Below the pieces are notes generated by a model, which worked only from the letters and a program-made list of their open reading frames with translations, made no database searches and was not told the DNA's origin. From Paracoccaceae bacterium (GTDB taxonomy: Bacteria; Pseudomonadota; Alphaproteobacteria; Rhodobacterales; Rhodobacteraceae), in assembly GCA_902606585.1 (NCBI GenBank), contig CACLGX010000010.1, positions 1 to 51,453 of the forward strand: 51,453 bases of DNA. The letters are read 5' to 3'. This document shows, piece after piece, positions 18,228-26,813 of the stretch. Position 1 is the stretch's first letter. Each line of letters begins with the position of its first letter. A program made the position numbers and the translations under genes.

Positions 18228-18292
18228 TAGTCTTTTGGAGTGATACACAGCAATAAATAAAAGGAAACATAGAGCAGGAAAGAAGATCCAAA

Positions 18293-18802
18293 ATGGCAGA
18301 GTATCCATCAAGTTTTAGTCGTGAAGACCTTCTTAAGTGCGCCAAAGGCCAATTGTTTGGCGCCGGTAATGCTCAACTTCCGGAACCTCCAATGCTTATG
18401 ATGGATAGAGTTACTCACATTAGTTCTGATGGGGGTGAAAATGGTAAAGGTCATGTTATAGCTGAGTACGATATAAATCCCGACCTTTGGTTTTTCAACT
18501 GTCACTTTCCTGGTAACCCGATAATGCCTGGTTGCCTTGGTTTGGATGGCCTTTGGCAGTTAACGGGTTTCAATCTAGGTTGGCGAGGTTGGCAGGGGCG
18601 AGGTTATGCCTTGGGAGTGGGTGAAGTAAAGCTTACTGGAATGGTTCGTCCAGATCGAAAGCTATTAAAATATAAGGTGAACTTCACAAAAGCGGTTCAA
18701 ACAAGAAGACTTACAATGGGTATTGCCGATGGAACTGTTGAGGCTGATGGTGAGCTAATTTATCAGGTAAAAGATATGAAAGTTGCTTTATCTGACAGCT
18801 AA
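18293..18802 (+). CDS. fabA: 3-hydroxydecanoyl-ACP dehydratase/isomerase FabA
   Basis: The 169-residue protein carries the catalytic His71 in [14 protein letters not shown] and Asp85 in [10 protein letters not shown], the two-residue active site of FabA. FabA dehydrates 3-hydroxydecanoyl-ACP and isomerises trans-2- to cis-3-decenoyl-ACP, the branch point to unsaturated fatty acids in the anaerobic pathway. Length and sequence match the family end to end. It leads fabA-fabB-fabI, so all special enzymes for cis-double-bond retention and enoyl reduction are grouped. ATG 18293 has aggaaagaag a short way upstream. Confidence 0.95.
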   Translation: MAEYPSSFSREDLLKCAKGQLFGAGNAQLPEPPMLMMDRVTHISSDGGENGKGHVIAEYDINPDLWFFNCHFPGNPIMPGCLGLDGLWQLTGFNLGWRGWQGRGYALGVGEVKLTGMVRPDRKLLKYKVNFTKAVQTRRLTMGIADGTVEADGELIYQVKDMKVALSDS

Positions 18803-18857
18803 TGTTTGGCTGTCACTCTCGCGATTTTTTTATAAACTGATGCCGGGACCTGCCGGC
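18793..18857 (+). promoter_or_regulatory. Two hairpins between fabA and fabB
   Basis: The first pairs tgacagc (18793-18799) with gctgtca (18809-18815) around the fabA stop codon; seven T residues follow 9 nt later (18825-18831). The second, gccgg (18842-18846) with ccggc (18853-18857), ends 6 nt before the fabB ribosome site aaggag (18863). They could partly terminate or stabilise the message. Confidence 0.35.
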
Positions 18858-18874
18858 TTGAAAAGGAGAAGACT

Positions 18875-20104
18875 ATGAACCGAGTGGTTATAACCGGATT
18901 AGGAATAGTCTCGTCTATCGGCAATAATCCAAAAGAGGTACTCAGCAGTTTGCTGGCTGGTAAGTCTGGCATTACTTCTAATTCAGATATGATCGAGTAT
19001 GGTTTTAGAAGTCAGGTAGCAGGTGATATAAAGTTAGACGTCACAGATTTTGTGGATAAACGAACTCTACGATTTATGGGCCCTGGTGCTGCATATGCAC
19101 ACATAGCAATGGAGCAGGCAATAAAAGATGCGGGATTAGAGGAAAACGAAATTTCCAGCTTTAGAACTGGCTTGATTGCTGGTTCAGGCGGACCTTCAAC
19201 ATCAGCAATGTTGGCCGCACATCAGACTGTTTTAAAATCTGGTGCTCCAAAACGCATTGGACCATTTGCTGTACCGAAATGTATGTCATCAACAATTTCC
19301 GCAAATCTATCAACCGCTTTTAAGATAAAAGGGTTAAATTATTCCATAACATCAGCCTGTTCTACTTCTTTGCACTGCATTGGAAATGCAACAGAACAGA
19401 TTATAATGGGTAAGCAAGACATTATGTTTGCCGGAGGTGGAGAGGAGCTAGATTGGACCTTGTCCTGCCTTTTTGACGCCATGGGAGCGATGTCATCAAA
19501 GTATAATGAAACGCCTGAAAAAGCATCTAGAGCATTTGATATTGACAGAGATGGTTTTGTTATAGGCGGTGGTGGAGCTATTTTAGTGTTAGAAAACCTA
19601 GATCACGCAAAAGCTCGAGGAGCTAATATTTATGCTGAAGTAACAGGATTTGGAGCAACTTCAGATGGGCATGATATGGTAGCACCTTCTGGTGAAGGTG
19701 GAGAGCGCGCAATGCAATTGGCGCTTGAAACGCTTCCTAAAGAAAGAGCTATCAGTTACATAAATGCACATGGAACATCTACTCCTGTTGGGGATGTCGG
19801 CGAGATAGAAGCGGTAAGGCGGGTTTTCGGCGCCGGTTCAACGCCATTAGTAAGCTCAACAAAATCTATGACTGGTCACAGCCAAGGAGCGACAGGTGCT
19901 CAAGAAGCGATCTACTGCCTTCTAATGCTCAAACATGATTTTATAGCTCCTTCAATCAATATTGATCAGCTTGATCCCGAGTTAAAACCTTATGAAATAG
20001 CCTCCTCCCTTGTGCAGGAAGCAAAGTTGGATACTGTTATGACAAACAGTTTTGGGTTTGGCGGAACAAATGGATCAATGTTACTATCAAACTATAAAGA
20101 TTAA
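18875..20104 (+). CDS. fabB: 3-oxoacyl-ACP synthase I FabB
   Basis: The 409-residue condensing enzyme has the catalytic Cys162 in [10 protein letters not shown] and the two histidines in [12 protein letters not shown] and [13 protein letters not shown], with the [10 protein letters not shown]-terminal motif. FabB extends cis-3-decenoyl-ACP made by FabA, so pairing with fabA identifies FabB rather than FabF. The start is well set by aaaaggaga 8 nt upstream of ATG 18875. It is 72 nt after fabA and 23 nt before fabI, consistent with one operon. Confidence 0.94.
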   Translation: MNRVVITGLGIVSSIGNNPKEVLSSLLAGKSGITSNSDMIEYGFRSQVAGDIKLDVTDFVDKRTLRFMGPGAAYAHIAMEQAIKDAGLEENEISSFRTGLIAGSGGPSTSAMLAAHQTVLKSGAPKRIGPFAVPKCMSSTISANLSTAFKIKGLNYSITSACSTSLHCIGNATEQIIMGKQDIMFAGGGEELDWTLSCLFDAMGAMSSKYNETPEKASRAFDIDRDGFVIGGGGAILVLENLDHAKARGANIYAEVTGFGATSDGHDMVAPSGEGGERAMQLALETLPKERAISYINAHGTSTPVGDVGEIEAVRRVFGAGSTPLVSSTKSMTGHSQGATGAQEAIYCLLMLKHDFIAPSINIDQLDPELKPYEIASSLVQEAKLDTVMTNSFGFGGTNGSMLLSNYKD

Positions 20105-20127
20105 AGTCTGATAAACCGAGGTTAATC

Positions 20128-20916
20128 ATGTTAGATCTAAGAGGTAAACGTGGACTTATAATGGGGGTTGCTAACGAGCGTTCTATTGCTTGGGGTATAG
20201 CGAAAGCTATGTCAGGTGCTGGAGCAAAGCTAGCATTTACATATCAAGGTGAGACTTTTGGTAAGAGGTTACAGCCTTTGGCTGAGACCGTTGATGCTAA
20301 TTTGATGTTGGATGTTGACGTTACTGACGATGCTTCACTTGATAGAGCTTTTGGAGAATTACAGAGTAGTTGGAGCTCATTAGATTTTGTCGTACATGCA
20401 ATTGCGTATTCAGAAAAAAACGAGCTTACTGGAAGGTTTATAAATACGACCCGAGCGAACTTTAAAAACTCTCTCGATATCTCATCATATTCGTTTGTTG
20501 AAATTGCCCGACGGTCTCACCCTATGATGGTCGAAAATGGCGGAACGTTACTAACTTTAACTTATCAGGGTTCAAATCGAGTTACTCCATTTTATAATGT
20601 AATGGGTGTGGCAAAAGCAGCACTTGAGGCAACTACCCGTTATTTAGCAAACGATCTTGGCCCTGATGGGATTCGAGTAAATGCTATTTCTCCAGGCCCC
20701 ATGAAAACACTTGCAGGTGCTGCTATTGGCGGTGCTAGAAAAACCTTTAAGCACACAGAGAAAAATTCCCCTTTAGGTTCAAATGCCACGTTGGAAGCAG
20801 TAGGAGGTACCGCCGTTTATCTTGTTTCCGACGCCGGCGCTTACACGACTGGTGAAATAATATGTGTTGACGGTGGATACCACGTTTTGGGCATGCCACA
20901 AGCAGAAAACATATGA
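20128..20916 (+). CDS. fabI: Enoyl-ACP reductase FabI (NADH)
   Basis: The 262-residue short-chain dehydrogenase has the FabI-type cofactor loop GVANERSIAWGIA and catalytic Tyr156 and Lys163 (FYNVMGVAK), with the Tyr-x6-Lys spacing that marks FabI. The C-terminal VYLVSDAGAYTTGEIICVDGGYH is also typical. It reduces trans-2-enoyl-ACP in the last step of each elongation cycle and belongs to the class inhibited by triclosan and diazaborines. It follows fabB closely with the ribosome site gaggt before ATG 20128. The following 127 nt show no convincing terminator. Confidence 0.93.
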   Translation: MLDLRGKRGLIMGVANERSIAWGIAKAMSGAGAKLAFTYQGETFGKRLQPLAETVDANLMLDVDVTDDASLDRAFGELQSSWSSLDFVVHAIAYSEKNELTGRFINTTRANFKNSLDISSYSFVEIARRSHPMMVENGGTLLTLTYQGSNRVTPFYNVMGVAKAALEATTRYLANDLGPDGIRVNAISPGPMKTLAGAAIGGARKTFKHTEKNSPLGSNATLEAVGGTAVYLVSDAGAYTTGEIICVDGGYHVLGMPQAENI

Positions 20917-21043
20917 GCCCTAACACTAGGATAGCATACTGGACCTAAATTTTCTCAGTTAATAGGCTTGTATTTAAACTTAGGCTTTTACTTCAATTAA
21001 AGAAACGCTATTTGCACCTTATAAATTTTTGGATTATTTGACA

Positions 21044-23905
21044 ATGGGACTTGATAAGCATTTTCAATCAGCACCGGTAGAAAAACGGATATCCGAGAAA
21101 TGGATTAGCCAAAAAGCGTTTCGAGCTGGTATAAATGCCAAAAATGGCCAACCTAGTTACACAATAATGATACCTCCGCCCAATGTTACTGGCGTGTTAC
21201 ATATGGGGCACGCATTTAATAATACCATACAGGATATTTTAATCCGCTGGAAACGTATGCAAGGCTATAACACTTTATGGCAACCGGGCACTGATCATGC
21301 GGGAATTGCTACTCAGATGGTTGTTGAACGACAGTTGGCAGAAGAGGGTAAAAAACGCACTGATTTTACTCGTGATCAATTTCTTGAGAAAATATGGGCA
21401 TGGAAAAAAAAATCAGGTGGTACAATTATAACCCAATTACAACGTCTGGGAGCTTCTTGTGATTGGGATCGGGAAGCCTTTACTATGTCTGGGGCCCCAA
21501 ATGCTCCACGGGATGAAGATGGGAATTTTCATGATGCAGTAATCAAAGTCTTTGTTGATCTATATAATAAAGGACTAATTTATCGCGGGAAAAGGCTTGT
21601 AAATTGGGATCCTCATTTTGAAACAGCCATTTCTGATTTGGAAGTTGAAAATATTGAAGTGGCTGGGCATATGTGGCACTTCAAGTATCCTTTAAAAGAT
21701 GGTGAAACATACGCATATATTGAAAAGGATGCTGACGGTAATGTGGTTCTAGAGGAGGAACGTAATTATATATCAATAGCAACTACACGTCCTGAAACAA
21801 TGCTAGGAGACGGTGCTGTTGCAGTACATCCTTCTGATGAAAGGTATAGATCACTTATTGGTAAACTTTGTGAAATTCCTGTTGGGCCAAAGCATAATAG
21901 GCGTCTTATACCCATAATTACTGATGAGTATCCTGATCCTAATTTCGGATCTGGCGCTGTAAAAATCACGGGTGCGCATGATTTTAACGATTATCAAGTA
22001 GCAAAAAGAGCAAATATTCCCATGTATTCTTTGATGGATAAAAAGGGAGTTATGCGTGTTGATGGTTTGCCTTATAAGGACGAGTCCGCAAAAGCTCAGG
22101 CAATTAGAGAAGAAAAAATGACTTGGGATGAAAGTCTGATTGCGGCTATGAACCTAGTTCCAGATGACTATCGTGGACTAGACCGATTTGCAGCCCGAGA
22201 GAAAGTGATTTCAGAAATCACTGCCGAAGGATTAGCTGTGATGACCGAAGTTACAGATACTGCGGGAAATTCTTCAAAAGAACCGTTTGTGGAATCTAAG
22301 ATGATCATGCAACCTTTTGGTGATCGATCTAAGGTTGTGATTGAACCTATGTTGACAGATCAATGGTTTGTGGAAACGTCTAAAATAGTTCAGCCCGCAT
22401 TAGAGGCGGTTAAAGGCAAAAAAATTAAAATCATACCCGAGAGTGGGGAAAAAACGTATTATCATTGGTTAAATAATATAGAGCCATGGTGTATATCTCG
22501 TCAGTTATGGTGGGGCCATCAAGTTCCGGTATGGTTTGATCAAGATGGCAATCAATATTGTGCTGCTAATGAAGTTGAAGCCCAAGAAATGGCTGGCATT
22601 GATGTTGAGTTAACAAGAGATCCAGATGTTTTGGATACCTGGTTCTCATCAGGATTATGGCCAATTGGGACCTTGGGTTGGCCCGAAGACAATATCGCTC
22701 TGCAACAATATTTTCCAACCTCCACGTTGGTGACGGGGCAGGATATTTTATTCTTTTGGGTTGCTAGAATGATAATGATGCAATTAGCCGTTAAAGATGA
22801 AATACCTTTTAATACAGTGTACTTACATGGCCTGGTGAGGGACGCTAAAGGTAAAAAAATGTCGAAGTCAACGGGCAATGTTATAGATCCAATTGATATC
22901 ATTGATGAATATGGAGCTGATGCTCTCCGGTTCACGAATGCAGCAATGGCCTCGATAGGAGGTGTTTTAAAATTAGATACCCAAAGAATTGCAGGTTATA
23001 GAAATTTTGGGACTAAACTTTGGAATGCAGCCAGATTCGCTTCACTGAATGAAGCACATTTTGGAACTTCAGTTCCAAATACTAACGAAACAATTAATCG
23101 TTGGATAGTTGGGGAGACTGTAAAAACTTTAAATGAAGTAAATACTGGATTTGATCAGTTCCGATTTAATGATGCAGCTCAGACCCTTTATTCTTTTATT
23201 TGGGGAACCGTTTGCGATTGGTATGTGGAGTTATCGAAGCCACTTTTGGGCTCAACCAATCTTGAATTGAAAAATGAAACTCAAAATACTATGGGCTGGG
23301 TGATAGATCAGTGTCTGATAATGTTACATCCGATTATGCCATTCATAACCGAGGAGTTATGGGAAAGGCTCTCAATCAGAGACACTATGCTTGTTCATTG
23401 TGACTGGCCTGAGTTTGATACTTCGCTAATTGATAAGTCTGCTGATCTTGAAATGAATTGGGTTGTCAGTCTTATAGAGTCAATACGCTCTGCTCGTGCT
23501 CAAGTGCGGGTTCCAGCTGGTTTGAAAATACCAATGATTTTTCTCGAAATGGATGATCAAGCAAAAAAAGCATGGGATAACAATCATGCTATGATTAAAA
23601 AGCTAGCTAGGGTAACAGAACTTACGTTTGCTGATAAGGTTCCCAAAGGCAGTATTTCTATAGCTGCAAAAGGGGCAACCTTTGCTCTGCCTTTAAATAA
23701 TATTATAGATATTGATGAGGAGAAGAAACGTTTGAGTAAGTCACTTAATAAACTTCAAAAAGAAATTTTTGCTTTAAAAGAACGGCTCCAAAATTCTAAT
23801 TTTGTTAAAAGTGCACCTGAAGAGGTGATCTTAGAAACTCGAGAAAATTTGAAATTGAAGGAGGAAGAAGAGATGACATTATCGGTTGCTGCGTTACAGC
23901 TATGA
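21044..23905 (+). CDS. valS: Valyl-tRNA synthetase
   Basis: This class I synthetase of 953 residues has HMGH (HIGH box) near residue 53, the editing-domain TTRPETMLGD near 245, KMSKS near 606 and a C-terminal coiled-coil arm rich in Lys and Glu. It charges tRNA-Val and edits threonine. I prefer ATG 21044, giving MGLDKHFQSAPVEKRI, over an in-frame TTG at 21029; neither has a strong ribosome site. It stands alone, converging with trpB across 50 nt. Confidence 0.95.
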   Translation: MGLDKHFQSAPVEKRISEKWISQKAFRAGINAKNGQPSYTIMIPPPNVTGVLHMGHAFNNTIQDILIRWKRMQGYNTLWQPGTDHAGIATQMVVERQLAEEGKKRTDFTRDQFLEKIWAWKKKSGGTIITQLQRLGASCDWDREAFTMSGAPNAPRDEDGNFHDAVIKVFVDLYNKGLIYRGKRLVNWDPHFETAISDLEVENIEVAGHMWHFKYPLKDGETYAYIEKDADGNVVLEEERNYISIATTRPETMLGDGAVAVHPSDERYRSLIGKLCEIPVGPKHNRRLIPIITDEYPDPNFGSGAVKITGAHDFNDYQVAKRANIPMYSLMDKKGVMRVDGLPYKDESAKAQAIREEKMTWDESLIAAMNLVPDDYRGLDRFAAREKVISEITAEGLAVMTEVTDTAGNSSKEPFVESKMIMQPFGDRSKVVIEPMLTDQWFVETSKIVQPALEAVKGKKIKIIPESGEKTYYHWLNNIEPWCISRQLWWGHQVPVWFDQDGNQYCAANEVEAQEMAGIDVELTRDPDVLDTWFSSGLWPIGTLGWPEDNIALQQYFPTSTLVTGQDILFFWVARMIMMQLAVKDEIPFNTVYLHGLVRDAKGKKMSKSTGNVIDPIDIIDEYGADALRFTNAAMASIGGVLKLDTQRIAGYRNFGTKLWNAARFASLNEAHFGTSVPNTNETINRWIVGETVKTLNEVNTGFDQFRFNDAAQTLYSFIWGTVCDWYVELSKPLLGSTNLELKNETQNTMGWVIDQCLIMLHPIMPFITEELWERLSIRDTMLVHCDWPEFDTSLIDKSADLEMNWVVSLIESIRSARAQVRVPAGLKIPMIFLEMDDQAKKAWDNNHAMIKKLARVTELTFADKVPKGSISIAAKGATFALPLNNIIDIDEEKKRLSKSLNKLQKEIFALKERLQNSNFVKSAPEEVILETRENLKLKEEEEMTLSVAALQL

Positions 23906-23955
23906 TAACTTTTTTAAGTCTTATTCATGAAAAGCTTTGTTAGTTAGAAACGATA

Positions 23956-25203
23956 TTATTCCATGTTTCGTCCTTCAGGGCCAGACATATCAAAGCGAAG
24001 ATGACGAGCGACTGTAAAAATATCCTTATCTCCTCTTCCGCACATATTCATACAAATTAAATGGTCTGGGGGAAGATCAGGAGCGATCTTCATAACGTGA
24101 GCGAGAGCATGACTTGGTTCTAAGGCTGGTATTATGCCTTCAGTCGTGCAGCTCAGTTGAAATGCTTCAAGAGCCTCTTTATCTGTAATAGAAACGTATT
24201 TGGCTCTGCCTATTTCATGAAGCCATGCATGTTCAGGGCCTATTCCTGGGTAATCAAGACCAGCGGATATAGAGAATCCCTCAAGTATTTGGCCGTCTTC
24301 ATTTTGTAATAAATAGGTTCGGTTACCATGTAAAACTCCAGGCCTACCACCAGTAAGAGAGGCACAGTGTTCCATCTTTGCGTTTACCCCTTTTCCGCCT
24401 GCTTCTACGCCAATTATATTTACTGAACTATCGTCTAAAAAAGGAAAGAATAAACCCATGGCATTAGACCCACCACCAATAGAGGCTATCAAAGTGTCGG
24501 GAAGACGACCTTCGACATCGTGCATTTGCTTTTTTGTTTCTTTTCCAATGATTGATTGAAAGTCTCTTACCATAGCTGGGTAGGGGTGGGGACCAGCTAC
24601 CGTCCCAATGCAATAAAATGTATCACGAACATTAGTTACCCAATCACGCAATGCGTCATTCATAGCGTCCTTTAAGGTTCCTCGGCCTGACGTAACAGGT
24701 TTTACCTCTGCGCCAAGTAGTTTCATACGAAATACATTTGGAGCCTGTCTTTCAACATCGTGCGAGCCCATATAAACAACACACTTCAGTCCAAACTTTG
24801 CACAGACAGTAGCTGTAGCGACACCGTGCTGGCCGGCTCCTGTTTCTGCAATTATTCGTGTTTTGCCCATTCGTTTAGCAAGAATTATCTGGCCAAGCAC
24901 ATTATTTATTTTGTGAGCACCTGTATGATTTAATTCATCCCGTTTAAAGTAAATTTTTGCACCACCTAAATGATTTGTTAGACGCTCCGCAAAGTATAGT
25001 GGGCTAGGTCTTCCTACGTAATTAGTCCATAAATCATTCATTTCAGACCAGAAAGATGTTTCAGTCTTGGCTTTTTCGTACTGTTTTTCAAGCTCCAATA
25101 TGAGTGGCATTAGTGTTTCAGAAACAAACCTTCCACCAAAGTTACCAAAGCGGCCTTTATCATCAGGGCCATTCATAAAACTATTAAAAAGATCATTCGC
25201 CAT
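23956..25203 (-). CDS. trpB: Tryptophan synthase beta chain
   Basis: The 415-residue PLP enzyme carries Lys98 in HTGAHKINN and the phosphate-binding GGGSNAMG, with the N-terminal [15 protein letters not shown] typical of TrpB1. It joins indole and serine to tryptophan within the alpha2beta2 complex. trpA is not in the window, a split seen in related bacteria. It is the last gene of the long minus-strand block, 68 nt downstream of trpF, and has its own ggggaga ribosome site. Confidence 0.96.
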   Translation of the reverse strand: MANDLFNSFMNGPDDKGRFGNFGGRFVSETLMPLILELEKQYEKAKTETSFWSEMNDLWTNYVGRPSPLYFAERLTNHLGGAKIYFKRDELNHTGAHKINNVLGQIILAKRMGKTRIIAETGAGQHGVATATVCAKFGLKCVVYMGSHDVERQAPNVFRMKLLGAEVKPVTSGRGTLKDAMNDALRDWVTNVRDTFYCIGTVAGPHPYPAMVRDFQSIIGKETKKQMHDVEGRLPDTLIASIGGGSNAMGLFFPFLDDSSVNIIGVEAGGKGVNAKMEHCASLTGGRPGVLHGNRTYLLQNEDGQILEGFSISAGLDYPGIGPEHAWLHEIGRAKYVSITDKEALEAFQLSCTTEGIIPALEPSHALAHVMKIAPDLPPDHLICMNMCGRGDKDIFTVARHLRFDMSGPEGRNME

Positions 25204-25271
25204 TAAATCAATCTCTCCCCAAGATGGTTTAGCTTGGAGTCAAACAAACGTAAAGTGTGTAGTTCAAGAAA

Positions 25272-25910
25272 TTATATTGCAGACATGAACAAAGAAATTT
25301 TTTTGTCATCTTTAAGCCCAGGAACTTTTTCGACTCCGGATGATAAATCCAGTTGTGTTGCTCCGGTTAGTGCAATTGCTTCTGCTGCATTCTCACTGTT
25401 CAGTCCTCCTGCAAGTAGCCAGGGACATGGAAATTCGAAGTTTTTTAACAATTTCCAATCAAAATTTAACCCATTTCCACCTGGTAAAACAGACGATGAA
25501 GGAGATTTTGCGTCTATAAGTAATTGATCTGCAACATCTTTAAAAAGAGAAATTACATCCAGATCAGCGACTTCTGAAATACCAATTGCTTTGATGACAG
25601 GTAGTTTATACCTTACTTTGACCTCGTGAACTCTTTCAGGTGTCTCTTTTCCGTGTAATTGAATAAAATCCAATGGAACTTTTTTTACGATTTCATCTAA
25701 AATTTGATTGTTTAAATTAACAGTAACAGCCACTTTTTTAATTTTATTTCCTGCATGTAAACTGAGCTTTTTAGCAAGATTAAGATTCACAAAACGTGGG
25801 GATTTTTCAAAAAACATTAAACCGGCGTAATATGTCCCATATTTTATGGAAGCATCCATATCTGCTGTGTTTGTTATACCACAAATTTTGACAAGAACTT
25901 TTGAGTGCAT
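25272..25910 (-). CDS. trpF: Phosphoribosylanthranilate isomerase
   Basis: The 212-residue TIM barrel has the N-terminal catalytic Cys in VKICGITN, FVN after strand 2, QLHGKE, and LAGGLNSENAAEA followed by LDLSSGVE. These are the catalytic and phosphate-binding segments of TrpF, which converts PRA to CdRP in tryptophan synthesis. It starts 4 nt after lapA and precedes trpB, with the order ihfB-lapA-trpF-trpB known from Rhodobacteraceae. Confidence 0.94.
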   Translation of the reverse strand: MHSKVLVKICGITNTADMDASIKYGTYYAGLMFFEKSPRFVNLNLAKKLSLHAGNKIKKVAVTVNLNNQILDEIVKKVPLDFIQLHGKETPERVHEVKVRYKLPVIKAIGISEVADLDVISLFKDVADQLLIDAKSPSSSVLPGGNGLNFDWKLLKNFEFPCPWLLAGGLNSENAAEAIALTGATQLDLSSGVEKVPGLKDDKKISLFMSAI

Positions 25911-25914
25911 TTGT

Positions 25915-26271
25915 CTAGTTTTTCATTTCAACTTTTTCCAAAAGTTTAAGAACGTCGTCTTTTTTGTTCTCTTTGGCCTGTAATTCCGAGAGTTCCGTTT
26001 CAGCTCTTAAAAGCCTTTTCTGGTAATTATTTGCCTCAACCCGAAATTTAAACTCTCTCAACCATTCCCATACAAACCCAATAACTAGACCAATAAAAAT
26101 GCCGGAAAAGAAAACTAAAAACAAAGGTACATTTAAAGCAAAGTTTATTCCCAAAAGAAATGATAAATTTTCTGGCAGGAAGTTGAGTTCTACTTTTTCG
26201 CTATTGGCTAATGAAAGTAATAAAAGTACCGCAGCTAAGCACGACAAAAATAGGGTGCGTAATATACGCAT
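25915..26271 (-). CDS. LapA-domain (DUF1049) membrane protein
   Basis: The 118-residue protein has two hydrophobic helices (about residues 5-22 and 42-68) and a cytosolic coiled-coil tail of charged residues (EWLREFKFRVEANNYQ onward). This is the layout of LapA/YciS, which in E. coli acts with LapB in regulating LPS assembly through LpxC. It lies 5 nt after ihfB and 4 nt before trpF, so it is part of the operon. The exact role in alphaproteobacteria is not established. Confidence 0.75.
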   Translation of the reverse strand: MRILRTLFLSCLAAVLLLLSLANSEKVELNFLPENLSFLLGINFALNVPLFLVFFSGIFIGLVIGFVWEWLREFKFRVEANNYQKRLLRAETELSELQAKENKKDDVLKLLEKVEMKN

Positions 26272-26276
26272 ATTAA

Positions 26277-26561
26277 TTAAGCTCTTCCGTTAAGCCGATC
26301 TCTCAAAAGTTTACCTGTTTTAAAAAAAGGAACCGCCTTACTTTCAACTTTAACGGCCTCACCCGTTCGTGGGTTTCGTCCCATTCTAGCATCTCTCGAC
26401 TTTACAGAAAACGCGCCAAAGCCTCGGAGTTCAACTCTGTCCCCCTTAGCCAATGCCTCGGTAATTTCATTAAAAACTGTATTTACAATACGCTCGACGT
26501 CACGCTGATATAAATGTGGATTTTCATCAGCAATAATTTGAATTAGTTCAGAACGTATCAT
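26277..26561 (-). CDS. ihfB: Integration host factor beta subunit
   Basis: The 94-residue HU/IHF-fold protein has the arm motif [21 protein letters not shown] with the DNA-intercalating Pro in RNPRTG, and [13 protein letters not shown] typical of the beta chain. It dimerises with IhfA and bends DNA sharply, aiding transcription and recombination. A run of five G residues upstream of the ATG serves as ribosome site. It follows rpsA across 252 nt, the same order as in E. coli and other proteobacteria. Confidence 0.93.
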   Translation of the reverse strand: MIRSELIQIIADENPHLYQRDVERIVNTVFNEITEALAKGDRVELRGFGAFSVKSRDARMGRNPRTGEAVKVESKAVPFFKTGKLLRDRLNGRA

Positions 26562-26813
26562 CAGTAAAAACCCCCACAGTAATATATGTCACACAGACAT
26601 AGACTATAAACACAATAGCTTCTGATAAAAGACATTTATTGTTCTTGTCTAAGTTCTTACAGTGTTTTAATAGTTTTTACCAAAAAATAGCATAAAATAT
26701 TTAAAGATTTAATCTATTCTGAACTAGATTTCTGTGGTGTGTGGCTTCAAAAAGCGAATCGAGGGTAGCTACCTCTCCAAAGATGGAGAGGTGGTTTTAT
26801 TTTAGTTTTCTTA
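26562..26813. other. Non-coding gap between rpsA and ihfB
   Basis: The 252 nt hold one strong hairpin near rpsA (26768-26798) and otherwise A+T-rich sequence. No tRNA fold or credible small protein is seen. A TTGTCT-N17-TAATAG pair (about 26647-26675) on the plus strand could be a promoter for an RNA ending at the hairpin, but such pairs are common by chance in A+T-rich DNA. Confidence 0.4.
26768..26804 (+). terminator. Strong hairpin with U-tract on the plus strand, downstream of rpsA
   Basis: acctctcc (26771-26778) pairs perfectly with ggagaggt (26785-26792) around the loop aaagat. G-U pairs extend the stem to 11 bp. The tail on the plus strand is ttttatttta. rpsA ends about 20 nt away on the minus strand, so the hairpin may end its message, but the U-tract is on the wrong side for that. 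It therefore reads as a plus-strand terminator. Confidence 0.6.

Noticed and set aside
18120-18292. Irr/ICE box for autoregulation
   Set aside because: No TTTAGAA-TTCTAAA-like inverted repeat is present in the spacer.
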